This document shows positions 30,031 to 39,168 of a stretch of DNA of 64,000 nucleotides, piece after piece. Both the position numbers and the translations under genes were made by a program. Origin of the DNA: CAG-390 sp045543615 (GTDB lineage: Bacteria; Bacillota; Clostridia; Oscillospirales; CAG-272); contig JAZPXL010000060.1 of assembly GCA_045543615.1 (NCBI GenBank), positions 1 through 64,000 on the forward strand, written 5' to 3'. The notes under the pieces are model-generated. The model made no database searches. It saw only the letters and a list, made by a program, of their open reading frames with translations, and had not been told where the DNA came from. The stretch's first letter is position 1. Every line of letters begins with the position of its first letter.

Positions 30031-33000
30031 ATGGGATTTGAATACTCTTATCACAAATCGATCGAGGTTCTCCATCTCGGTTGCGAAAAGCCCAGGGCCT
30101 ACTTCGTTCCCTATCACAGCGAGGCAGCTGCTCTCACCGACAACCGTGCTAACAGCGCACGCTTCTTCTCTCTTTGTGGAGATTGGGATTTCCGTTTCTA
30201 TCCCACACCCTCAAAGATAGATAATTTCACCACCCCTGCATTTGATCGTTCGGGTATGGACAAGATGATCGTTCCCCGCTCTTGGCAGACGGTTCTTGGA
30301 AAAGGATATGATACGCCTAACTACACAAACGTAAGCTATCCCTATCCTCTCGATCCCCCTCACACACCCGATGACAATCCCTCTGCACTCTACGTTCGTG
30401 ATTTCACACTCACATCCGATTATCTCGATGGCCGTGAAATTTACATAAACTTTGAGGGTGTGGATTCCTGCTTCTATCTCTATATCAACAATAACTTTGT
30501 AGGATACAGCCAGGTCAGCCACAATACAAGTGAATTCTGTATCACAAAGTATGTCCGTGAGGGCAACAACAATATAAAGGTTCTTGTTTTCAAGTGGTGC
30601 GATGGCTCTTATCTTGAGGACCAGGACAAATTCCGTTTCTCCGGTATCTTCCGTGAGGTATATCTTCTCTCCCGTGACAAGGTACACATCAAGGATCTTT
30701 ATGTTCGCACAAATCTCAACGCTTCATACTCACAGGCAGTTGTCAGCGTAAACACCCTTCTGTGTGGCGAGAGCGAAGTTGAGTACAAGCTTCTTGGTGT
30801 TAGTGGCACTGAGGAAAGTGGTGGATCTCTTACAGTTAATACAGAGGGCACCTTTGAGCTTCTTGTTGCCTCCCCCAAGCTTTGGTCTGACGAAGTACCG
30901 AATCTCTACACTCTTGTTCTTAAATGTGGTGATGAGTTTATCTCCATTCCTGTTGGTATCCGTGAGATCGTAATAAAGAACCGTGTCGTTTACATCAACG
31001 GCAAGAAGGTAAAGGCAAGAGGCGTTAACCGTCACGACAGCCATCCTATCTTAGGCTCTGCAACTCCTATGGATCATATGCTTGAAGATCTCTACATCCT
31101 CAAGCGTCACAACTTCAATATGGTGCGCACCTCGCACTACCCCAACGATCCGAGATTTTACACTCTCTGCGACCGTCTCGGCTTCTATGTCTGCGACGAG
31201 ATGGACTATGAGTCCCACGGAATGCAGAGAATCGGTCAGTGGGATTATTTCTCCGAAAGTCCCGAGTACACAGGCGTTCTTCTTGACCGTTGCGAGCGTA
31301 TGTTTGAGCGTGACAAGAACCATCCCTGCGTAATTATGTGGTCGCTTGGCAACGAGAACGGTGCCGGCGATAACCAGAAGATTATGTCCGACTACATTCG
31401 CTCCCGTATGCCCGGCAGCATCGTTCACTGTGAGGACATTTGCCGCCGTCTGCGTGATGTCAAGCACGAGGAGGGTTCTAAGTATTACGGCGTAACCGAT
31501 GTTGATTGGGTTGACATCGAGAGCCGTATGTATCCATCTCACGAGGAGATGTTCTCCTACATTCACAACAAGAAATTTGCATACCCCTACTTTATGTGCG
31601 AATATTGTCACGCTATGGGTAACGGCCCCGGTGACCTTGCACAGTATTGGGAGATCATTTACGCAAATGACAACTTCTTTGGTGGATGCGTATGGGAATA
31701 TACCGACCATTCCGTTGCAACGGGTGATAATATCTATGCAGATCCCCACTATATTTACGGTGGCGATTTCGGTGACTATCCTCACGATGGCAACTTCTGT
31801 GTAGATGGCGTTGTTTATCCTGATCGCCGTCCGAGCACAGGTCTTCGTGAGCACAAGCAGGTAACACGTCCCTTCGCTATCAGCGAGGTCAGCGCAGACG
31901 GTTCGTTCCGTATTCGCAGCCGTCGTTGCTTCACAAGCCTTGAGGATCTTTGCCTGTTCTGGAGCGTTGAGCGTGACGGTAAGGTTATCCGTGACGGTCT
32001 TATTCCTACACTTAAAGTTCCTGCAGAGCGTTCAAGAAAGTATCAGCTTGATTTCTCAGGACTTGATCTCTACGGTGATGTAACCGTCAACTTCTCTGTT
32101 CGTCAGCTTCACGCTACACCTTGGGCAGAGGCAGGCTATGAAGTTGCAAGTGAGCAGTTCGAGCTTCCTGCCGCTGCTCGTCCCAAGAAGACCACCATCC
32201 CCTCCACATCCACTCTTACAACAGAGACAACGGATGATGAGTTCATTATCTCTACTGCATCAACAGAGTACCGTGTAAGCCGTTACAGCGGCCTTATCAC
32301 CTCTCTCATCGACGAGGGCAAGCAGATGCTTGATTCCCCCATTGTTCCGACGATCTTCCGTGCGCCTACCGACAACGACAGACGAATTAAGAGAGATTGG
32401 CACGCAAACAAGTTCGATATCGCCAAGACAAAGTGCTATTCCATTTCTCTTGCAGAAGCTGATGACAAATCGGCAACTATTGAAGCATCTCTATCGCTTG
32501 GTGGTGTTATTCTTCAGCCCATTCTCTTTATGGATGTTAAGTACACATTCACCAATGCAGGTGATGTAATTCTCACGTTTGACGTTACCAAGCGTAAGGA
32601 TCTGCGCCCCACTCTTCCGAGATTTGGCGTTGAGTTCAAGATGCCCGAGGGCAACGAAAAGATCGAATACTTCGGCCGTGGCCCCGGTGAATCGTATGTT
32701 GATGAGAGAAACTCCTCTCGCCTTGGTCGTTTTTCAAGCTCGGTACACGATCATTTTGAGCATTATATCAAGCCTCAGGAGAATATGGCACACGTCGACA
32801 CTCGTTGGGTAGCTATTACAAACGATGTTCGTCACGGCCTGCTCTGTCTCTGTGTTGATGCTCCCATCTCCTTTAACTGCTCGCATTTCACACCCAAGCA
32901 GATTTCCGAGACTGCCCACGATTACGAGCTTGTTCCACTCAAGCAGACAGTAGTCAACCTCGATTACAAGCACACGGGCATTGGCTCACATTCTTGTGGT

Positions 33001-33108
33001 CCTGAGCTTCTTGATCAATTCAAGTTCAGCGAAACTGAGTTTACTTACAGAGTAAGAATTCTCCCCGTGCACTTCAACGATGTTGATCCTTTCGCAGAGC
33101 TGAGCTAA
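30031..33108 (+). CDS. lacZ: Beta-galactosidase, glycoside hydrolase family 2
   Basis: A 1025-residue enzyme of LacZ size and domain order. A sugar-binding jelly roll (GDWDFRFYP; VPRSWQ; FEGVDSCFYLYINNNFVGYSQ) comes first, then immunoglobulin-like domains, the TIM barrel, and a C-terminal beta-sandwich (FRAPTDND ... YFGRGPGESY). In the barrel GVNRHDSHP and MVRTSHYPND precede the acid/base Glu in SLGNENGAGD near residue 445 and the nucleophile Glu in FMCEYCHAMGNGPGD near 525. It hydrolyses terminal beta-galactosides such as lactose or plant/mucin galactans. There is no signal peptide, so it works in the cytoplasm on imported sugar. AAAGGAG lies 7 bases before the ATG. No transporter or regulator adjoins it. 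Confidence 0.96.
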   Translation: MGFEYSYHKSIEVLHLGCEKPRAYFVPYHSEAAALTDNRANSARFFSLCGDWDFRFYPTPSKIDNFTTPAFDRSGMDKMIVPRSWQTVLGKGYDTPNYTNVSYPYPLDPPHTPDDNPSALYVRDFTLTSDYLDGREIYINFEGVDSCFYLYINNNFVGYSQVSHNTSEFCITKYVREGNNNIKVLVFKWCDGSYLEDQDKFRFSGIFREVYLLSRDKVHIKDLYVRTNLNASYSQAVVSVNTLLCGESEVEYKLLGVSGTEESGGSLTVNTEGTFELLVASPKLWSDEVPNLYTLVLKCGDEFISIPVGIREIVIKNRVVYINGKKVKARGVNRHDSHPILGSATPMDHMLEDLYILKRHNFNMVRTSHYPNDPRFYTLCDRLGFYVCDEMDYESHGMQRIGQWDYFSESPEYTGVLLDRCERMFERDKNHPCVIMWSLGNENGAGDNQKIMSDYIRSRMPGSIVHCEDICRRLRDVKHEEGSKYYGVTDVDWVDIESRMYPSHEEMFSYIHNKKFAYPYFMCEYCHAMGNGPGDLAQYWEIIYANDNFFGGCVWEYTDHSVATGDNIYADPHYIYGGDFGDYPHDGNFCVDGVVYPDRRPSTGLREHKQVTRPFAISEVSADGSFRIRSRRCFTSLEDLCLFWSVERDGKVIRDGLIPTLKVPAERSRKYQLDFSGLDLYGDVTVNFSVRQLHATPWAEAGYEVASEQFELPAAARPKKTTIPSTSTLTTETTDDEFIISTASTEYRVSRYSGLITSLIDEGKQMLDSPIVPTIFRAPTDNDRRIKRDWHANKFDIAKTKCYSISLAEADDKSATIEASLSLGGVILQPILFMDVKYTFTNAGDVILTFDVTKRKDLRPTLPRFGVEFKMPEGNEKIEYFGRGPGESYVDERNSSRLGRFSSSVHDHFEHYIKPQENMAHVDTRWVAITNDVRHGLLCLCVDAPISFNCSHFTPKQISETAHDYELVPLKQTVVNLDYKHTGIGSHSCGPELLDQFKFSETEFTYRVRILPVHFNDVDPFAELS

Positions 33109-33120
33109 TAAAACAACAAA

Positions 33121-33151
33121 AAACGGTCGTGCTCAATGAGCACGACCGTTT
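33121..33151. terminator. Bidirectional terminator after lacZ
   Basis: A perfect 14 bp stem (33121-33134 with 33138-33151), loop AAT, with A and T runs, between convergent genes. Confidence 0.93.
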
Positions 33152-33160
33152 CCTATTTGG

Positions 33161-33916
33161 TCAATAATTGATTATCGCCATAAACATCTCTTTGGCGTAA
33201 GAATACTTTGCATCAGATCCAACACCACCTATGGAGTTGGGCTGTCTCAAGCAAAGAACCGTATCCTTTGGGATACTTGCAAAAGTCTCTGCATTGTCTT
33301 TTGCAAAATTCGTGTCCCAGAACATAACATAATAGCCGTCCTCGGTGTAGTCCGGAACTTCATTTACTACGTCGGAGAGCTTGCAGAACACATTAGTCGG
33401 AAGCTCGTCAAAGAGCCATTTTTCAAGCAGGCAGATAGAATATTCACCCGACTGCATAAGCATTGAAAATCCACTATGCTCGTTGGTATTGATGTATGTA
33501 TTGACCTCTACAACATCTTCTCCACGAAGCACAGCCTCCTTGCGTGCCTCAACCTGCTCTGCTGAGTAGATATTCTTTGCGGCAATATCGTATTCCTTAA
33601 CTCCGTCGCCGTTGAAATCCTTTGGCATAACACTCTCAAAAGCGTCAAGCATCTCCGGGAATTTTTCCTGCGTTGCAAGGTACGCAGACCCTGCATAAAG
33701 CATTGTAATGTCAGCCTTTGAGGAATCGCACATCTGAAGAGTGGACACTGTAAAGAGGATTGCAACGCCTATTGCGACAACAACCTTCCATTTATGGTAA
33801 AACCAGAAATTGTCAAGCCATCCCAAAAAGCCGCCGTTTACTATTATATCCCCACCATCAAGCTTTTCTTCCTGATTCTGTGGATGGGGCTCTTTTTGTG
33901 GTGTGTTCTGATTCAT
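33161..33916 (-). CDS. Single-pass membrane protein of unknown function
   Basis: A 251-residue protein with a polar N-terminus, a conserved-looking DNFWFYHKWKVVVAIGVAILFTVSTLQ segment around residues 35-60 that forms one transmembrane helix, and a soluble domain that would face outward. The soluble part includes MLYAGSAYLATQEKF, DFNGDGVKEYDI and MFWDTNFAKDN. NGDG is reminiscent of a calcium loop but is single. Similar 'WFYHKWK-TM-YAG' proteins appear common in Clostridia of this kind, without known role. It follows the SDR gene by 30 bp and could share its transcript. Confidence 0.75.
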   Translation of the reverse strand: MNQNTPQKEPHPQNQEEKLDGGDIIVNGGFLGWLDNFWFYHKWKVVVAIGVAILFTVSTLQMCDSSKADITMLYAGSAYLATQEKFPEMLDAFESVMPKDFNGDGVKEYDIAAKNIYSAEQVEARKEAVLRGEDVVEVNTYINTNEHSGFSMLMQSGEYSICLLEKWLFDELPTNVFCKLSDVVNEVPDYTEDGYYVMFWDTNFAKDNAETFASIPKDTVLCLRQPNSIGGVGSDAKYSYAKEMFMAIINY

Positions 33917-33946
33917 TGTTCGCCTCTGTAAATCGTTTGTTTAATA

Positions 33947-34714
33947 TTAGATGGTATTCCAACCACCGTCAACCTGAATGTACTGACCTGTGGTGTATGT
34001 TGAATACTCGCTTGCGTAGTAAAGAAGAGTTGTATCAAGCTCACCGGGAGCACCGCAACGGCCCATAGGACAGTAAACGGAGAGAGCAAACTTAAACTCA
34101 TCGGTTTCAATACCACCGGCTGTCATCTCGCTTGCAAAATAGCCGGGGCCTATGCAGTTAACAGTAACGCCCGTCTTAGCCCACTCGCAAGCAAGTGTCT
34201 TTGTCATCATAAGCACGCCACCCTTTGTTGTTGCATATGCAGCAAGGGGATTGCCGTTCATAGAAACTGCAGAATGGATTGAGCCGATATTGATGATACG
34301 GCCGTACTTTGCAGGAATCATATACTTTGCGGCTTCACGAGCAAAAAGGAACACGGAGTTGAGGTTGGTGTCAACCATCTTGCGCCAATCCTCCTCGGAC
34401 ATATCTGTTGCAGGAGCAACAAGACCCAGACCTGCGTTGTTAACAAGGATATCAATCTTACCAAAGTAATCAACGGTATCCTTAACGGTTGCGATGATGT
34501 CGTCTGTCTTGGTAACGTCGCAAGTGTGAACATAGCATCTTACGCCCATTGCCTCGATTTCAGCCTTTACAGCCTCAAGACGATCTACACGTCTTGCGCA
34601 GATAGCAATATCTGCTCCCTGGTTTGCGAGTGCCTTAGCGAACTGTACGCCAAGTCCTGAAGATGCGCCTGTTACGAGAGCGACTCTGCCGCTCAGATCA
34701 AAATAACTTTTCAT
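33947..34714 (-). CDS. SDR-family NAD(P)-dependent oxidoreductase
   Basis: A 255-residue classical short-chain dehydrogenase. The cofactor motif is TGASSGLGVQF near residue 16, NNAGLG near 92, and the catalytic Tyr-Lys lies in YATTKGG (Y near 162) after a Ser in GSIHSAVS. PGYFASEMT and the C-terminal YITGQ-like YTTGQYIQVDGGW complete the pattern. It most resembles gluconate 5-dehydrogenase or ketoacyl reductase types; the substrate is a sugar acid or polyol by inference only. It is cytoplasmic. Confidence 0.93.
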   Translation of the reverse strand: MKSYFDLSGRVALVTGASSGLGVQFAKALANQGADIAICARRVDRLEAVKAEIEAMGVRCYVHTCDVTKTDDIIATVKDTVDYFGKIDILVNNAGLGLVAPATDMSEEDWRKMVDTNLNSVFLFAREAAKYMIPAKYGRIINIGSIHSAVSMNGNPLAAYATTKGGVLMMTKTLACEWAKTGVTVNCIGPGYFASEMTAGGIETDEFKFALSVYCPMGRCGAPGELDTTLLYYASEYSTYTTGQYIQVDGGWNTI

Positions 34715-34843
34715 ATCCGTCTCCTTGGATTTTTTATTTTTGATGGTTTTATTATATCATATCTGAACATCAAATTATATGAACAATATGTAAAAAAGTA
34801 AGCTCTGCGATAATATTTTTCAAAAAGCAGTTTAATTTAAAAA

Positions 34844-35581
34844 TCAGTCTATACAAGACAGAACATCGCCAATCGGGGCGTTTATTACAAGCTCTGCAAA
34901 GACGTCGTACGGCGTGGGTGAAAGGTTGATTATAACAAGATGCTCCCCCTCAAACATTCCCACAAGGGATGCTGCCGGATTGACGGTGAGCGACGTTCCA
35001 CCAACTATGAGAAGGTCTGCGTTTGCTATTTCTTCTTCTGCCAAAGAAAACTGTCTGCCGTCAAGTCCTTCGCCGTAAAGTGTAACATCGGGACGAACTA
35101 TGCCACCACATTCCGTGCACATCGGAATGCCGGTTGTATTTGTCAGGTAGGCCGGAGAAAAAAGCTTGCCGCAACGGTCGCAAAAGCACCGTCTTGTGCT
35201 TCCGTGAACCTCAATGACATTTTTGCTTCCTGCAGAGGTGTGCAGACCGTCGATGTTCTGAGTAATGACGGCTTTGAGCCGTCCCTCGGCTTCAAGCCTT
35301 GCAAGAGCAAAATGCGCCTCGTTGGGCTCAGCGTCGGGATAAAGCATATAATTTTTGTAGAACTCAAAAAACAGCTCAGGTTCTCTCAAAAGGCAAGCAC
35401 GACTGAGATAATACTCAGTTGGTCTGTCGGACTCGCCCGTTGTATATAACCCTCCGTTGCCACGGAAATCAGGAATGCCGCTGTCAGTCGAAACACCTGC
35501 CCCACCAAAAAACACAGCGTATTCAGCCGAACTTATAAGCGAGTTCAGCTTTTCAATTTCATAATAATACTCTTCTATCAC
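34844..35581 (-). CDS. NAD-dependent protein deacylase, Sir2 family
   Basis: A 245-residue sirtuin. NAD-binding motif FFGGAGVSTDSGIPDFRG is near residue 25, catalytic region TQNIDGLHTSAGS with VEVHGS-like IEVHGS, and a zinc finger CDRCGKLF ... CTECGG. It removes acyl groups from lysines using NAD. The longest frame begins at 35614, but the -10 box of a consensus promoter (35613-35641) overlaps it, so that start is impossible. ATG at 35587 lies one base after AGGAGG, too close. GTG at 35581 lies 7 bases from it and is preferred; the difference is two residues. Confidence 0.9.
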   Translation of the reverse strand: MIEEYYYEIEKLNSLISSAEYAVFFGGAGVSTDSGIPDFRGNGGLYTTGESDRPTEYYLSRACLLREPELFFEFYKNYMLYPDAEPNEAHFALARLEAEGRLKAVITQNIDGLHTSAGSKNVIEVHGSTRRCFCDRCGKLFSPAYLTNTTGIPMCTECGGIVRPDVTLYGEGLDGRQFSLAEEEIANADLLIVGGTSLTVNPAASLVGMFEGEHLVIINLSPTPYDVFAELVINAPIGDVLSCID

Positions 35582-35612
35582 GCTCATCCCTCCTTCTCTC
35601 TTCTTCAATTTC

Positions 35613-35641
35613 ATTATACATTAGTTAGTAAGAAAAGTCAA
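35613..35641 (-). promoter_or_regulatory. Promoter of the sirtuin gene
   Basis: TTGACT (35636-35641), 17 bp spacer, TATAAT (35613-35618). Transcription should begin near 35606. Confidence 0.85.
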
Positions 35642-35690
35642 GAATACTTGCGTCATATCCAATGATAAAGACGCCCAAAAGAGAAACAAA

Positions 35691-35726
35691 AAATCGCTTG
35701 CCGTATTTGGAGACGGCAAGCGATTT
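35691..35726 (-). terminator. Terminator of the ftsEX-lysS block
   Basis: A perfect 14 bp stem (35691-35704 with 35713-35726) with T-rich sequence after it on the minus strand; it lies 43 bp past the lysS stop. Confidence 0.85.
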
Positions 35727-35768
35727 CAGCTTATTAGTTGTTATCTCTGTTTTTCACAAAACCAAACC

Positions 35769-37289
35769 TCAGTCAAGAGGCTTCATTGTTGGGAACAGGA
35801 GCACGTCACGGATGGATGCGCTATCTGTGAGAAGCATTACAAGTCTGTCTACGCCGAATCCAAGGCCACCCGTGGGAGGAAGACCGTATTCAAGGGCAGT
35901 AATATAGTCATAGTCGACCTGTGCACGACTCTCGGGATCTTGTGCAAGTCTGTCTGCTACCTGCTTTTCAAAACGTGCTCTCTGGTCTATCGGGTCATTA
36001 AGCTCGGAGAATGCGTTACCAAATTCCGTTGCGTTAATGAAATACTCAAAACGCTCTGTAAAGGCAGGATCATCGGGCTTACGCTTAGCAAGAGGGCTGT
36101 TCTCTACGGGGTAATCGTAAATAAATGTAGGCTGAATGAGGTGCCCCTCAACGAATGCGTCAAAGAACTCCACAAGGATTGCGCCCTTTGTGGGAATTTC
36201 GGGAAGCTCTACGTGCTTTTCCTTGGCTACTGCAATTGCTTCTTCATCGCTTGAAATAGTCCCAAAGTCAACGCCCGAATACTTCTTTACAGCCTCTACC
36301 ATTGTCATTCTCTCCCAATGTGAGAGATCGATCTCGGTCCCCTGGTAATTGATCTGAAGTGTGCCGCAAACGTTCATTGCGACCGTCTTCATCATCTCTT
36401 CAACAAGATCCATCATTCCACGGTAATCGGTATATGCCTGATAAAGCTCAATAGATGTAAACTCAGGATTATGCTTTGTGTCCATACCCTCGTTTCGGAA
36501 GATACGGCCTACCTCGTAAACTCTGTCCATACCACCAACAATAAGTCTCTTGAGGTACAGCTCTGTCTCAATTCTGAGTACCATATCCATATCAAGTGTA
36601 TTGTGATGAGTAAGGAAGGGGCGAGCCGATGCGCCTATCTCAAAGGGTGTAAGTATAGGAGTATCAACCTCAAGAAAGCCCTTGCTATCAAGGAACGCAC
36701 GAAGCTCACGGAGAATGTGGCTTCTCTTTACGAATGTATCCTTAACCTCAGGATTTACGATAAGGTCAACATATCTCTGGCGATAGCGAGTATCGGTATC
36801 CTTAAGTCCGTGGAACTTTTCGGGCAAAGGAATGAGGGACTTTGAGAGCAGAACGAGTGAGGTTGCGTGAACTGAGATTTCTCCTCTTCTTGTAAGAAAA
36901 ACGAATCCCTTAAGACCGATGATATCACCAATGTCCCACTTCTTATATTCTGCAAAGACATCCTCGCCAACATCATTAATTCTGATATAGCACTGAATTC
37001 TGCCACTTGCATCAGCAATATCGATAAAGTTTGCCTTACCCATATCTCTGCGGCTCATAATTCTACCCGCAATAGAAACTGTCTTGCCGTCGAACTGCTC
37101 GAAATTGCCCTTGATATCAGCTGCATAAGCATCTACATCATAGCTCATTATTTCAAAGGGGTTCTTGCCTGCTGCAACAAGTGCGTCAAGCTTTGCCCTT
37201 CTGTTTTCTCTCTCGGAAAGCACAGCAGATTCGTTTTCTGCCTCGGCTGTCTCCGGCGTGAGATTTTCGTTGTTTATTATTTCTGTCAT
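35769..37289 (-). CDS. lysS: Lysyl-tRNA synthetase, class II
   Basis: A 506-residue class II synthetase that charges tRNA-Lys. The N-terminal OB fold anticodon domain has VSIAGRIMSRRDMGKANFIDI. Class II motif 1 lies near FLEVDTPIL, motif 2 in FRNEGMDTKHNPEFTSIE, motif 3 in GLGFGVDRLVMLLTD. The start at 37289 has AAAGGA 7 bases upstream; the 5-residue longer version begins with a GTG that overlaps that site. It follows greA by 40 bp, an arrangement common in Firmicutes. Confidence 0.96.
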   Translation of the reverse strand: MTEIINNENLTPETAEAENESAVLSERENRRAKLDALVAAGKNPFEIMSYDVDAYAADIKGNFEQFDGKTVSIAGRIMSRRDMGKANFIDIADASGRIQCYIRINDVGEDVFAEYKKWDIGDIIGLKGFVFLTRRGEISVHATSLVLLSKSLIPLPEKFHGLKDTDTRYRQRYVDLIVNPEVKDTFVKRSHILRELRAFLDSKGFLEVDTPILTPFEIGASARPFLTHHNTLDMDMVLRIETELYLKRLIVGGMDRVYEVGRIFRNEGMDTKHNPEFTSIELYQAYTDYRGMMDLVEEMMKTVAMNVCGTLQINYQGTEIDLSHWERMTMVEAVKKYSGVDFGTISSDEEAIAVAKEKHVELPEIPTKGAILVEFFDAFVEGHLIQPTFIYDYPVENSPLAKRKPDDPAFTERFEYFINATEFGNAFSELNDPIDQRARFEKQVADRLAQDPESRAQVDYDYITALEYGLPPTGGLGFGVDRLVMLLTDSASIRDVLLFPTMKPLD

Positions 37290-37329
37290 TTTGTATCCTT
37301 TCACTTAGCCGTCGGTACGGCTGTGCCAA

Positions 37330-37821
37330 TTACTTGCTCTTTGTTCTCTCAACCTTGAGGATCTCAAGCTCAAATGTACAAGCAGGAGCTTCAACGGTTG
37401 CAACATCGCCTACACGCTTACCAATAAGAGCGTGGCCGATGGGGGACATATCGGAGATCATCATCTTTTCGGGAGCCACCTCGTTTGAGCCAACGATAAT
37501 ATAAGTAACCTCTTCGTTGTCATCTCTATCAAATACTGTTACTGTTGAACCAACGGAGATAACGCTACTGTCGATAGCACTCTCGTCGATAATAACAGCG
37601 TTGCGTTTCTTCTCTTCAAGCTCGCTGATGCGTGCTTCGACTCTCGCCTGTTCAGTTCTCGCTTCATCGTACTCAGCGTTCTCGGAGAGGTCTCCGAATC
37701 CACGAGCAACTTCGATATCGTGAATAACTTCTGCACGGCGTACATTTTTCAGATAATCAAGCTCGTTTATAAGCTCATTGTAGCCTTCTTGTGTGTAGTA
37801 AATAGGTTGCTTTGTTGCCAT
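37330..37821 (-). CDS. greA: Transcription elongation factor GreA
   Basis: A 163-residue factor that rescues backtracked RNA polymerase by stimulating transcript cleavage. The N-terminal coiled coil contains the acidic tip (DLSENAEYDEARTEQ) with the conserved D-x-x-E pair. The C-terminal FKBP-like domain has IGSTVTVFD-like VGSTVTVFDRDD and SPIGHALIGKRVGDV. Length is typical. It lies 16 bp after the S41 protease gene. Confidence 0.97.
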   Translation of the reverse strand: MATKQPIYYTQEGYNELINELDYLKNVRRAEVIHDIEVARGFGDLSENAEYDEARTEQARVEARISELEEKKRNAVIIDESAIDSSVISVGSTVTVFDRDDNEEVTYIIVGSNEVAPEKMMISDMSPIGHALIGKRVGDVATVEAPACTFELEILKVERTKSK

Positions 37822-37837
37822 AATAATTCTCCAATCT

Positions 37838-39142
37838 TTATTTACCGATTGAAGAAATCGCTGTTTGCAGCTGATTATCTTCCTCGTCGGTGATTTTGTA
37901 TATATTTTTGTTCTTTAGTGATTCATCGAGATCCACCACAACATCGGGTGTTATGCCTATTGCGTCATAACCCTCAGAAATCGGGGGAAAATACTTCTTT
38001 GTTGTCAGTTTAAGAGCTCCATTGTATCCGAACTGTCCAAGATCAATGATCGTCTGCATACTGCCCTTGCCGTATGTGAGCGTGCCGACAACAACGGAAA
38101 CCTCGTAATCCATCAATGCTGCTGTAAACAGCTCAGCTGCGCTTGCTGTATTGCCGTTTACAAGCACTGCGCTGTTGCCCTTTACAACATCGTGATATTT
38201 ACCGATGTCTTCCTTTGTTATATTGCAGGTTTTGTACTCGGGCCTTGCGTACTGCACCTCTCCAACAAGTGTTTCTGCTTCCTCGCCTTTACCTGTTACG
38301 GTCTTGATAACCGTGTCGCCCTCTTTAAGCAGGTAACTGAGCACGGCAGTTATTGATGACAGGTCGCCGCCACCGTTATTGCGCACGTCAAAGATATATT
38401 TCTCTACGCCCGCATTAATAAGTGCGTCCATAGCTTCGCAGAACTGTGGGGGTGTGGTAAGGTCAAACTCAGTAAGTCTGATAATGCCAACCTTTTTGTC
38501 CGTGTCGCAGACGTGGTATATTACAGACTGTGTGGTGTAATCATCACGAACTATTGAAAACTCTATGGGAGTTTCAAACTTGCCGTCACGAACCACCTTG
38601 AATTTCGCTTCAGTTCCTTTTGCTCCTCTAAGCTTATCAAGAGCTACGCTGTAACCGATGCTTGAAATTTCAACATAGCTTCCATCGTCAAGAAGCTCTG
38701 TAACAAGGTCACCGGGCATTACTCCCGCCTTATCAGCAGGCGAATCGGGGAAAACGGAGAGGATTTCTATGCATCCATACTCTGCGCTTTCGCTTACCTG
38801 CACGCCGATGCCACTACTCTCGCCCTTATTTGCTGCGTTCATCTCTGCAAATTGTTCGGCGTTATAATATTCTGCGTATTTATCCTCAATTGCAATCGGC
38901 ATACCGTCAAGAAGCGCACGGCAAAGAGCCTCATCGTCGATTTCATAATAGGAATAAACCTTGAACAGCTCAACTATCAGCTCAAGCTTACCGTTGCTCA
39001 TTCCCTCATCATCCGAGTCATAGATATCGTGGAGCTTGCCAAGATACATTCCCGTCGAGACAGCATATCCCGACAAAAAGCTGAGCAGCATTGCTGCTAC
39101 TACAATCAGAATAACAACAGAAATTGATATTTTTTTCGACAT
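37838..39142 (-). CDS. C-terminal processing peptidase, S41 family, with PDZ domain
   Basis: A 434-residue protease with an N-terminal membrane anchor or signal (VVILIVVAAMLLSFLSGYAVS). A PDZ domain follows near residues 105-190 (GIGVQVSE ... SPADKAGVMPGDLVTEL). The peptidase domain has FDVRNNGGGDL, the Ser nucleophile in VNGNTASAAELF and the Lys in GTLTYGKGSMQ. It cleaves near C-termini of extracytoplasmic proteins. Its place right after an M23 peptidoglycan factor suggests that it processes a cell-wall enzyme, as CtpA-type proteases do elsewhere. It is the fourth gene after ftsE, ftsX and the M23 gene. Confidence 0.93.
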   Translation of the reverse strand: MSKKISISVVILIVVAAMLLSFLSGYAVSTGMYLGKLHDIYDSDDEGMSNGKLELIVELFKVYSYYEIDDEALCRALLDGMPIAIEDKYAEYYNAEQFAEMNAANKGESSGIGVQVSESAEYGCIEILSVFPDSPADKAGVMPGDLVTELLDDGSYVEISSIGYSVALDKLRGAKGTEAKFKVVRDGKFETPIEFSIVRDDYTTQSVIYHVCDTDKKVGIIRLTEFDLTTPPQFCEAMDALINAGVEKYIFDVRNNGGGDLSSITAVLSYLLKEGDTVIKTVTGKGEEAETLVGEVQYARPEYKTCNITKEDIGKYHDVVKGNSAVLVNGNTASAAELFTAALMDYEVSVVVGTLTYGKGSMQTIIDLGQFGYNGALKLTTKKYFPPISEGYDAIGITPDVVVDLDESLKNKNIYKITDEEDNQLQTAISSIGK

Positions 39143-39168
39143 TTGTGTGTCCTTTCAAGCGTTATGTA

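Noticed and set aside
31051..31854. A 267-codon minus-strand frame inside lacZ
   Set aside because: It lies wholly opposite the GH2 catalytic core, lacks a ribosome site and shows no family motif; it is a shadow of lacZ codon use.
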